From CAZQKE01 sp964593865 (GTDB taxonomy: Bacteria; Chloroflexota; Anaerolineae; JAAYZQ01): a stretch of 27,350 bases of DNA. A program made the translations under genes and the position numbers. The notes beneath the pieces are model-generated. The model had not been told where the DNA came from and did not search any database. It was given only the letters and a program-made list of their open reading frames with translations. The stretch spans positions 1-27,350 of the forward strand of contig CAZQKE010000083.1 of the NCBI GenBank assembly GCA_964593865.1. Direction: 5' to 3'. Shown one piece after another: positions 15,285-21,708 of this stretch; position 1 is the first letter of the stretch; every line of letters starts with the position of its first letter.

Positions 15285-16574
15285 CTAACTCACAAACACC
15301 ACCGACCCCAACCGGGCGTCCCAACGCAGGCCGCGCAGTCGGTCCAGTTTATCCAGCCGTCGGTCCAGTTCCTGGGGGGTGAGGAATAGTTCCTGCGCCG
15401 CCGCCCACTTCCAAGCCTCTACCGCCGAAAAGCCGGTCAGCTCGGCCAGCTCCACGCAACGCATCAACTTTTTATCGGTCCGATCCAGTTCACCGCCGGG
15501 GGTCGCGGCCCGTTCGGCCAGCATTTCCTCTATCTCGGCCCAGCTCCGCCCGCTGGCCCGCAGCAGCGAGATGGGCGTTTCGGCCAACAGACTCAGCACC
15601 TCAAAGCTGGGATTGTGTTCCCAGCGGTCAAAGATCGGTTTGAGTAGTTCCAGCAGTTCCCGACAACCAACCCGCAGTTCCTCTATCACCTCCTCTGTGA
15701 TCTTGGAGGTATCGCTTGTCGCCAGTTTGCCGTCGTTGTTGCTCAGCCAATCCAGCAGCTGACACTTGCGTTTCCACTCATGGACATAACCGACGTGGAT
15801 GACCCCGTATTGGCTCAATTCCACAGATTTGAGGACGATGGCCAAGAAGAGAAACGTCTTTGAAACGATGGAGGTCGGCGAAAGATCGGCATCGGGGAAG
15901 CGGAATTCCACATGGAAATTGCGTATATCGCCGTCATCGGTAAAGGTGATATGTTCCAGATTGAAAAAGTTTTGGTGCTCCGGCACCATCTTGCTATCGT
16001 GGAGGATCTGCCAGATCTGGCGCATAGAGTAGACGCCCGGCGTGTGGCGGACCATTTCCAGATGGCTGGTGTAGTTACGCCGTCGGCAGAGGGCCTCACG
16101 GCTGGCTCCCGCGCTGGTCAGGAAGCGCAAGTTGGGGGCGTAGCGGCGCACCAGGTTCCACATATTCGCCAAGATGATCTCCGGAACCGGCTCGGCCAGG
16201 CCGATGGCCAGAGCGTGGTAGTGCAAACCGCAGGTGGGTCGGGCACGGATGCCTTCCGGCAACAAGGCAAAGATGTCCCGGTACTGCTTGAGCAGGGCCG
16301 GGTAGTAAGGCTGACGACCGATGACCTGGATCTCCAAGCCGCAATGCTCGCTGACCACGTCCAGAACCCCGTAACGCCCCAGGTTGTTCAGGTCACGGGT
16401 CGGCTGCAACGCCTCGATCAAGACCGGCATGAAATCGTCCTTTTTGACGCCTTTGGGCATGGCGAATTCAACCTCGGTGCCGATCTTGACCGTGCGGTAG
16501 AGCAGATCTTTCCAGTAAAGAGCCTGCTCATGGCTCAAGGTATCGTCGCGGCGAAAGAGAATCGGTTCTTTCAT
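15285..16574 (-). CDS. Amidoligase-family (COOH-NH2 ligase, GCS-like) enzyme
   Basis: This 429-residue cytosolic protein matches the amidoligase_2 group of the glutamate-cysteine-ligase/glutamine-synthetase fold. Strand 1 is IGTEVEF (31-37, with Glu34 and Glu36 as likely metal or ATP ligands), then HCGLEIQV (77-84), TCGLHYHAL (114-122, the family's scGlHvHv signature) and FHVEFRFPDADLSPT (220-234, the usual EfR element). The family joins a carboxylate to an amine using ATP, and its members are predicted from comparative genomics to make peptide or small-molecule amides. The substrate is not known here. A helical ~150-residue C-terminal region follows the ligase core and has no motif I recognise. 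The adjacent glutamine amidotransferase could supply ammonia. A 105-bp gap with a hairpin separates it from the upstream V4R-like gene. Confidence 0.82.
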   Translation of the reverse strand: MKEPILFRRDDTLSHEQALYWKDLLYRTVKIGTEVEFAMPKGVKKDDFMPVLIEALQPTRDLNNLGRYGVLDVVSEHCGLEIQVIGRQPYYPALLKQYRDIFALLPEGIRARPTCGLHYHALAIGLAEPVPEIILANMWNLVRRYAPNLRFLTSAGASREALCRRRNYTSHLEMVRHTPGVYSMRQIWQILHDSKMVPEHQNFFNLEHITFTDDGDIRNFHVEFRFPDADLSPTSIVSKTFLFLAIVLKSVELSQYGVIHVGYVHEWKRKCQLLDWLSNNDGKLATSDTSKITEEVIEELRVGCRELLELLKPIFDRWEHNPSFEVLSLLAETPISLLRASGRSWAEIEEMLAERAATPGGELDRTDKKLMRCVELAELTGFSAVEAWKWAAAQELFLTPQELDRRLDKLDRLRGLRWDARLGSVVFVS

Positions 16575-16639
16575 CGTCCTGCCGGAACCACCCCTGCGGA
16601 GACGCGCCGACCGACCTCCGCGCTATGGGATGAAGGCAC

Positions 16640-16664
16640 GGCTCCCACGCGAGGCGTGGGAGCC
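16640..16664. repeat. 11-bp-stem palindrome between V4R-like and amidoligase genes
   Basis: GGCTCCCACGC (16640-16650) and GCGTGGGAGCC (16654-16664) form a perfect stem with a 3-nt loop. It resembles the GTGGGAA palindromes at 2673-2702 and 3431-3452, so it is probably a member of a dispersed REP-like family. On the minus strand no T-run follows, so full termination is unlikely, although it could stabilise or attenuate the upstream mRNA. Confidence 0.7.
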
Positions 16665-16679
16665 GATGCCCCAAGTCGG

Positions 16680-17153
16680 CTAGAGCATCTCAAAGCGCAG
16701 CGAACAATGATGTTTGTCTACGTCTACATCAATGTTTTTGACCTGGGTCTTGCCTCCTAACCGCTGGCGCATGGCTGCCGCAGCGATGTTCAGGTAAGGG
16801 CACATGAAGGGCTTGATGCCGGAGGCCATCAGGTCCTTTTCCACATGGAGTAGGACGCAGTTGTCCACCTCCATCGCGATTGAGTCGTCCTCTTTGGTCA
16901 GGTCAAAATTGGTGGCGATACCGATCTCGTCTACAAAGATACGCCCGATCTCGGTCAGGATGTCCTGCGGGTCCTCACCGGCGATCTCCAGCCCCATGCT
17001 CTGCTCCATCTGTTCCAGCATCCCTGTACCGACGGTGGTGCTCAGGGCCAGGGCCGATTCGCCCAGCAGGTTCCACAGCCCTTTTTCCAGGCCGTAGATG
17101 ATCATGGCGTTGATCCGGGCCAGGTTTCTTTTCTTCTCTTCTTCTGTTGCCAT
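16680..17153 (-). CDS. Small V4R-like (hydrocarbon-binding-type) protein
   Basis: The product is 157 residues, cytosolic, with a helical N-terminal half (~10-75). The C-terminal half resembles V4R domains: DNCVLLHVEKDL (~98-109), PFMCPYLNIAAAAMRQRLGG (115-134) and KHHCSLRFE (148-156), with Cys99, Cys118 and Cys150 in the spacing typical of that fold. V4R proteins bind small ligands or form ligand-sensing dimers in other systems, so a sensor or partner role is plausible but unproven. An AAGGAG precedes the ATG at 17153 at good spacing; I prefer that ATG to the TTG just before it. It starts 36 bp after the DUF4388-roadblock gene. If it is not V4R, it is a conserved hypothetical linked to roadblock genes. 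Confidence 0.75.
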   Translation of the reverse strand: MATEEEKKRNLARINAMIIYGLEKGLWNLLGESALALSTTVGTGMLEQMEQSMGLEIAGEDPQDILTEIGRIFVDEIGIATNFDLTKEDDSIAMEVDNCVLLHVEKDLMASGIKPFMCPYLNIAAAAMRQRLGGKTQVKNIDVDVDKHHCSLRFEML

Positions 17154-17189
17154 CAAATTCTCCTTTGTTCGGCGGTGGGCAACCGGGGG

Positions 17190-18014
17190 TTACCCGGCCA
17201 TGATGTTTGCCAACTCTTCCACGACCTCGCGGGTCTCCACAAAGACCATGCCCAAGTTGACATTGGCCGGCGTGATCCCCACGAACACGCTGCGTTCATC
17301 CACGGGGGAAACGATGATGTATCCCCGGTCGCCTTTGATCAGCGACATCTCAAAGCTGCCGCGCTGCAACTGCTCCACACTGCGCTTGCTCAACCCGGCC
17401 ACCGAAGCCGCCGCCGCGCCGACGATGGTCTCGTCCAGGGTGGCGATGGGAATGTTGGCCGAAATGACCAAGCCGTCGACGCCCACCAGCGCGCCGCCTT
17501 CAATGTCGGTCGAACCGGTGACCAGGTCGCTCAAAGCTTCAGCCAGGAGTTCACTGCGCCGTTTCCGTACTGCCATTGCATCATCCTCCTTTTCTTGTTC
17601 TTGTTGTCTGAGTTGTTCTGCCAGGTCAGGGGCGATAGCGGCCAGCTCGGCCAGCAGGTCTTCTCCCAACCCGTCCATCTCTTCCAATTCATCCCACGTT
17701 GGGGGATGGGCTTCGTCCAGCCGTCGCATCCCTTCCAGCAACAGACCGGACCAGCTACTCGTGACGGTATGCGCCGGAGGGGGGACGTCTTTTTCCAGCT
17801 CAAAGGTCCCGTTCTCCCAGGTCAGTAGCTCATAGATCACCTCCTCTCCCTCCCGGTCATCCAGGGTCATGTGGACGATATTTCCATCGTCAAAATAGAT
17901 CTGCGCTTCTCGGTCATTGTGCCGCACGGTCAGGCGGGCTTGGATCTGCTCTGTGCAGATCATTTGTACCAGGGTTGCCAAGCTCAGGTCTTGCAGGTTG
18001 CCTTCAATTGCCAT
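17190..18014 (-). CDS. DUF4388 (PATAN-type) - Roadblock/LC7 fusion protein
   Basis: The product is 274 residues. Residues 1-~100 match DUF4388: MAIEGNLQDLSLATLVQMIC, then ARLTVRHNDREAQIYFDDG and a WENGTFELE element. A charged Glu-rich linker (~105-150) follows. Residues ~152-270 form a Roadblock/LC7 domain: LVGVDGLVIS, a long helix from ~191 to 215, then YIIVSPVDERSVFVGITP. Roadblock domains dimerise and act as regulators or GAPs for Ras-like GTPases such as MglA (established for MglB), and an MglA-like gene lies two genes upstream. The ATG overlaps the previous stop by one base (TGATG, 18012-18016), so the two are translationally coupled. An AGGAGG at 17585-17590 lies 8 nt before an in-frame ATG at 17576 (Met147). 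The roadblock half could therefore also be made alone. Confidence 0.92.
   Translation of the reverse strand: MAIEGNLQDLSLATLVQMICTEQIQARLTVRHNDREAQIYFDDGNIVHMTLDDREGEEVIYELLTWENGTFELEKDVPPPAHTVTSSWSGLLLEGMRRLDEAHPPTWDELEEMDGLGEDLLAELAAIAPDLAEQLRQQEQEKEDDAMAVRKRRSELLAEALSDLVTGSTDIEGGALVGVDGLVISANIPIATLDETIVGAAAASVAGLSKRSVEQLQRGSFEMSLIKGDRGYIIVSPVDERSVFVGITPANVNLGMVFVETREVVEELANIMAG
17574..17590 (-). promoter_or_regulatory. Internal ribosome-binding site and start before the roadblock half
   Basis: Within the DUF4388-roadblock gene, AAGGAGG (17591-17585 on the minus strand) is followed by 8 nt and an in-frame ATG at 17576. Initiation there would give a ~128-residue, stand-alone Roadblock/LC7 protein, about the usual size of MglB-type proteins. 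The same bases encode Lys-Glu-Asp-Asp in the acidic linker, so the match could be chance. Confidence 0.5.
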
Positions 18015-18841
18015 CAGGCCATTCCCTCCTGGCTGAAGGAAGCGTTCAGCTCATCCTCCAACATCTGGGCAAAGTCATCGCCCAGGGGATGCTGGTCCGG
18101 CGAAGACGGAGGAGGAGTGGGCGTCTCCAAAATCGGGGCCAGCTCCTCCACCGCTTGCTTGAGCACCATGCGCACCAGGCCAATGGGCGTATCGTTGTCA
18201 AAGACGATAACAAGGATCAGTTGCTCCCCCACATCGGAAAGGTACACGCTCTGTTCCTGACCTTCGTGGAGGAGCAGCTTGAAGCGGGCTTCCTCTCCCA
18301 CCAGGCGGGCCATCTCCTGGGTCGCCGCCAGCTCACCGGCGGCCAGGGCAGAAAGGACCTGGGTGTTCATGCGGGCCGTCTGCCCCCGCTCGGCGATGAG
18401 CTGGCCGCTCACATCGGCCAGGATGATGCAGCGGGCTTCGCTTTCATAGGCCATCCGCTCCAGCCAACGGTCTATGGCCTCTGCCTGCTCAACCGAAAGG
18501 ACAAAGCGAGGCGCCAGTTCCCCGGAAGCATCCACGGCCGGTGCCCCGGCCTGGGGTGTTGTGCTGCCGGGCGTTCGGGCAGTCGCGGCCTGCTTCTCCA
18601 GCCAGCGCAACCCTTCCTGGGCTTGGCGGTTATCGGGGTCAAGGGCCAGCACCGTTTGCAGATAGGCCCGCGCTTCCTCCGGATCGTCGGTCACGCCCGA
18701 AAGCCACAGCCAGGCTTCAGATTGCATCGGGTCCTGCTCCGTCACCTGGAGCAGGAGCCGCCGGGCCAGGGTTTTGTTCCCGGCACGGGCAGCCTGGATT
18801 CCCTTTTGCAACGTATCCCGGATTGTCGTCCTTGTGCTCAT
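18014..18841 (-). CDS. TPR - Roadblock/LC7 protein
   Basis: The product is 275 residues. Residues ~1-85 form a short TPR-like helical module (RDTLQKGIQAARAGNKTLARR, residues 8-28, then WLWLSGVTDDPEEARAYL) of a kind common in Chloroflexota. A Pro/Ala-rich linker spans ~86-112. A Roadblock/LC7 domain spans ~115-240: CIILADVSGQLIAERG, then VYLSDVGEQLILVIVFD and a final helix VRMVLKQAVEEL. The tail ends in DDFAQMLEDELNASFSQEG, related to the tails of the REC-roadblock proteins upstream. It probably acts as an adaptor between the GTPase and another protein. AGGG lies 5 nt before the ATG. It begins 12 bp after the GTPase gene and overlaps the next gene by one base, so these genes form one transcription unit. 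Confidence 0.9.
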   Translation of the reverse strand: MSTRTTIRDTLQKGIQAARAGNKTLARRLLLQVTEQDPMQSEAWLWLSGVTDDPEEARAYLQTVLALDPDNRQAQEGLRWLEKQAATARTPGSTTPQAGAPAVDASGELAPRFVLSVEQAEAIDRWLERMAYESEARCIILADVSGQLIAERGQTARMNTQVLSALAAGELAATQEMARLVGEEARFKLLLHEGQEQSVYLSDVGEQLILVIVFDNDTPIGLVRMVLKQAVEELAPILETPTPPPSSPDQHPLGDDFAQMLEDELNASFSQEGMA

Positions 18842-18853
18842 TGTTCCCTCTCA

Positions 18854-19438
18854 TCACAGTTGTCGTTGTGCTTGACTCACGACCTGGTTGATGCTGGCCT
18901 TCAGGGTCTCGAACACGCCGATCCCCTGGATGGCAATGGCGGTGAACCAGGGTGCGCCGTCGCGGGCAAAGAGCCGCTTGAGCACCGGCACCGGAGCCAG
19001 GCCGGGCAGGTCCTGTTTGTTGAATTGGACCACGCAAGGAGTCCGCTGCGGGTCCAATCCCAGATCGGCCAGGTGACGCTGCATCCCCTTGAAGGCCTGG
19101 ATGTTGTCGGCCAGGCGGGACATTTGGGAATCGGCGACAAAGACCACGCCGTCGGCCCCTTGCAGGACCAGTTTGCGGGTAGCTTCGTACATCACCTGGC
19201 CGGGCACGGTGTAGAGGTTGAATTTGGGCTTGAGGCCCTTGATCTCCCCCAATTCCAACTGCAAAAAGTCAAAAAAGATGGTTCTATCCTCCCGCGTTTT
19301 GAGCGAGACCAGGTCCCCACGCAAGCGAGGGTTGGTCCGACTATGGATATACTGCAGGTTGGTCGTCTTGCCGCTGAGGGCCGGGCCGTAATAGACGATT
19401 TTCAGGTTCAGCTCCCGAAGTTTCCAATTGATAAACAT
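18854..19438 (-). CDS. MglA-like small Ras-type GTPase
   Basis: The product is 194 residues, a single GTPase domain. The P-loop is GPALSGKTT (18-26), and switch I contains TREDRTIFFDF (48-58), typical of MglA. The G3 region is TVPGQ (77-81) instead of DxxG, again the MglA hallmark. VFVADSQ is at 99-105 and G4 is NKQD (140-143). There is no lipidation signal or membrane segment. MglA GTPases control polarity, motility or localised assembly and are regulated by Roadblock partners (established for Myxococcus and Thermus). Four roadblock proteins sit around this gene, two upstream and two downstream, so the GTPase is likely the hub of the cluster. The start at 19438 has only a weak GGAAAG before it, 27 bp after the upstream stop. 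Confidence 0.95.
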   Translation of the reverse strand: MFINWKLRELNLKIVYYGPALSGKTTNLQYIHSRTNPRLRGDLVSLKTREDRTIFFDFLQLELGEIKGLKPKFNLYTVPGQVMYEATRKLVLQGADGVVFVADSQMSRLADNIQAFKGMQRHLADLGLDPQRTPCVVQFNKQDLPGLAPVPVLKRLFARDGAPWFTAIAIQGIGVFETLKASINQVVSQAQRQL

Positions 19439-19465
19439 GCTACTTTCCGTTTATTTTGTTCCGAG

Positions 19466-20497
19466 TCATTGATCTTCTGCCCACGATGGGTCGAGTAACC
19501 CCATTTTGACCGCCTGGGCCAGGTCAATCGTTTCAACCTCTTGGTCACCCGTCGGTTCCGCATCGGCGGCCATGCTATCCCGCAGGGCCTGGGTCGCTTC
19601 CTCCAGGGTAGGACTTTCTTCCGCCGAAGAGTCAAGCCACAGATGGTCCAAACTCGCGCTGAGCTGCTCGCTAAAGTCGTCATCCAACACCTGGGCAGCC
19701 GACACCCGCTCCGTGTGACGGATCACGGCCCGGAGCCGTTGGAGCACCCGTCGCATGTACAGCCACACCATGCCGATCCGGCTGCGCTGCTTTTCTTTGT
19801 CAAAAAGGAGGACGATGAACATCTCCTCGTTGACATTGGCCGAATAGATGTCCAGCTTCGTGCCCTCGTGGTAGTTCAGGACCAATGCCTCCTCTTCTCC
19901 CACATGGCGGGCCGTTTCAAAGGAAGCGGCAAACCCGCCGCCGATGAGGGAGATGAGCACCTGAAGGTCCACTCCTTCTACCGCCCCCAAGTGGGCCAGC
20001 ATCCGTCCCGTGACATCGGCCAGGAGGACGCATTGGGCGTTGAGTTCAAACCGCAGATCGGTCAGATGCTGGGAAATTTCATCAAATTGCTCATCAGAAA
20101 GGACCAGGATGCCACGCCCCGGCGTCTCCATCTCCTCCAGGGCCGATTGCACCGCCGCGACCAGGTCCTGGATGTGGAAGGGCTTGGATAGGTAGCGACA
20201 CGCCCCCAGTTGGTAAGCGGTGGATTCTACCCGCCGGTTGCCGTAAGCGGTCATCAAGATCAGGCGCGTGTGCGGCGACCGGCTCCTGGCCCGCTCGATC
20301 AGTTCCAGGCCGTTGATGCCCGGCATCCGCAGGTCGGTGATGATCAGGTCGTAGGTGCGACTTTGCATCAAGGCCAGGGCCTCCTCACCGGAGCCGGCCG
20401 TTTCCACTTCATACCCTGCCCCCAGGGCGGTCAGATGCTCGGCCAGAAAAAAGGCCACGCTCTTTTCATCGTCTACAATCAGAATCCGTTTGCCCAT
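19466..20497 (-). CDS. Response-regulator receiver - Roadblock/LC7 fusion (second copy)
   Basis: The product is 343 residues. The N-terminal receiver has VDDE (8-11), Asp55 (ITDLRMPG), Thr83 and Lys105 (LSKPF). Residues ~125-265 are Roadblock/LC7 (QCVLLADVTGRMLAHLG, DIYSANVNEEMFIVLLFD, and a helix VWLYMRRVLQRL). A ~75-residue acidic tail contains LDDDFSEQLSASLDHL and ends with IDLAQAVKMGLL. The layout suggests that phosphorylation of the receiver controls a roadblock domain that talks to the adjacent GTPase; this is inference. I chose the ATG at 20497, with GGGGAGG 3 nt upstream; a GTG 12 nt further out overlaps that ribosome-binding site. The gene starts 233 bp downstream of its paralogue and has its own possible promoter. 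Confidence 0.92.
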   Translation of the reverse strand: MGKRILIVDDEKSVAFFLAEHLTALGAGYEVETAGSGEEALALMQSRTYDLIITDLRMPGINGLELIERARSRSPHTRLILMTAYGNRRVESTAYQLGACRYLSKPFHIQDLVAAVQSALEEMETPGRGILVLSDEQFDEISQHLTDLRFELNAQCVLLADVTGRMLAHLGAVEGVDLQVLISLIGGGFAASFETARHVGEEEALVLNYHEGTKLDIYSANVNEEMFIVLLFDKEKQRSRIGMVWLYMRRVLQRLRAVIRHTERVSAAQVLDDDFSEQLSASLDHLWLDSSAEESPTLEEATQALRDSMAADAEPTGDQEVETIDLAQAVKMGLLDPSWAEDQ

Positions 20498-20571
20498 GGT
20501 CCTCCCCACTCCGCTTATGGTTCAACCGCCGCACGGGCTTTTGCAGGGAGACAAGCGGTCGCAACGGCCCT

Positions 20572-20580
20572 AGTGTAGCA
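20572..20580 (-). promoter_or_regulatory. Possible extended -10 promoter for the GTPase gene group
   Basis: On the minus strand, TGCTACACT (20580-20572) fits an extended -10 box (TGnTAnAnT-like). No good -35 lies 17 nt upstream. Transcription would start near 20565, about 65 nt before the ATG at 20497. A 20-bp perfect palindrome lies 30-50 bp further upstream, where an activator might bind. Confidence 0.35.
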
Positions 20581-20609
20581 TACCACAAAAGGCGGCAGTG
20601 GGCGTTTCA

Positions 20610-20629
20610 GAAATCTTTTAAAAGATTTC
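20610..20629. promoter_or_regulatory. Perfect 20-bp AT-rich palindrome, candidate operator
   Basis: GAAATCTTTT is followed immediately by its exact reverse complement, with no loop. It stands out in a GC-rich spacer of 233 bp that otherwise shows no gene. It lies between the two REC-roadblock genes. No T-run marks it as a terminator on the minus strand. A dimeric DNA-binding protein site is the simplest reading. Confidence 0.5.
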
Positions 20630-20730
20630 AGGTTTCTTGAAATTCGTTTGGCAAGGTGCGCACCCGCGCCGGCGGCCAAAGGTTCGCTGCAACCCCGGCG
20701 TCACGCAGGTTTCCAACGTGTACCGGGGAA

Positions 20731-21687
20731 TCACTCATCGTCCGAATCAAACATGTCCGCCGGAAGCAAGCCCGCAGCAATGGCTTCCTCAATGCTCATC
20801 AACGGTGTACCGTCTCCTTCGCTGCTGGCCTCTTCAAAGAGACGATCCATTTCGGCATCAATGGCAGCGGCCATGCCGCTATCCAGTTGGCGGGGACCAG
20901 GCTGGGATTCCAGGAGGGGAAGCAAGGCTGCCGCCGTCTGTTTGGCAAAGAGCCAAACCGCCCCTACTTTGCTTTCCGTGCCAAAGATCACCGCCAGCAA
21001 AAAGTCTTTGTTGATTTCATAAGAGTAAACGTTGTAGTCCGGCCCTTCATGGTAGCTGGATTTGAAAACGGAAGTGTTGCCCAGCATCCGGGCCAATTCG
21101 GCGGCGGCGGCGAAATTGGCCGCAATGAGGGCACTCAGACCGGGCAAGTCCAGCCCTTCGGTATGCCCCACCGTGTCCACCGAGTATCCTTCCGAACTGA
21201 GCAGCAGAACGCAGCGCGCGCCCGTATCGGCATGGAGCTTCTGGAGCTGCTCCGAGACTTCCTCGCCTATGGCCTGTGGCATCGGAGGTGGCGCGGAAGG
21301 TGACGATGTGCGCTCCAGGACGCGCTCAACCACTTCCCTGATCTGGGTTGCGGTGAACGGTTTATCCAGGAACCCGGCGATTCGCAGCTGCTCGGTGCGC
21401 TCGCGGAGCTTCTGGGTGCCATAGGCGGTCATCAAAACCACCTGGGTTTCCGGCGACAACCGATGGACCTCCGTAGCCAGGTCCAGACCGTCCATCTGCG
21501 GCATTCTGTAATCGGTCAGGATCAGGTCGAAAGGCTCCTGCCGGATTTTTGCCAACGCCTCTTGGCCGCTGTTAGCCGTTTCAATGATATATCCCTTGTT
21601 TGCCTTTTTCAAACTCTCGGCCAAGATGATGGTGACGTGGGGTTCATCATCTACAATCAGGACGCGTTTTGGCCTACTCTGCGACAC
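20731..21687 (-). CDS. Response-regulator receiver - Roadblock/LC7 fusion (first copy)
   Basis: The product is 318 residues, paralogous to the next gene downstream. The receiver has VDDE (12-15), Asp59 (LTDYRMPQ), Thr87 and Lys109 (FLDKPF). A Pro-rich linker spans ~128-145. The Roadblock/LC7 domain spans ~150-270 (CVLLLSSEGYSVDTVG, NVYSYEINKDFLLAVIFG, VWLFAKQTAAALLPLL). The tail has AAIDAEMDRLFEEAS and ends with SIEEAIAAGLLPADMFDSDDE (motif near residues 298-318), similar to the tail of the second copy. The start is GTG at 21687 with GGAGG 9 nt upstream. It begins 21 bp after the hybrid kinase stop, so a direct phosphate flow from that kinase's receiver or kinase domain is plausible. It is cytosolic. 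Confidence 0.92.
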   Translation of the reverse strand: MSQSRPKRVLIVDDEPHVTIILAESLKKANKGYIIETANSGQEALAKIRQEPFDLILTDYRMPQMDGLDLATEVHRLSPETQVVLMTAYGTQKLRERTEQLRIAGFLDKPFTATQIREVVERVLERTSSPSAPPPMPQAIGEEVSEQLQKLHADTGARCVLLLSSEGYSVDTVGHTEGLDLPGLSALIAANFAAAAELARMLGNTSVFKSSYHEGPDYNVYSYEINKDFLLAVIFGTESKVGAVWLFAKQTAAALLPLLESQPGPRQLDSGMAAAIDAEMDRLFEEASSEGDGTPLMSIEEAIAAGLLPADMFDSDDE

Positions 21688-21708
21688 AGGTCTCTTCCTC
21701 CGGTTCTC

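Noticed and set aside
15277..15324. An upstream start for the glutamine amidotransferase inside the amidoligase gene
   Set aside because: Class II amidotransferases need Cys right after the initiator Met; only the ATG at 15276 gives MCGLAG.
16640..16664. Terminator between the V4R-like and amidoligase genes
   Set aside because: There is no T-run on the minus strand after the stem, and related palindromes occur at unrelated positions.
18854..19438. GTPase considered broken because it lacks the DxxG motif
   Set aside because: The TVPGQ form at that position is the normal state for MglA-type GTPases, and all other motifs are intact.
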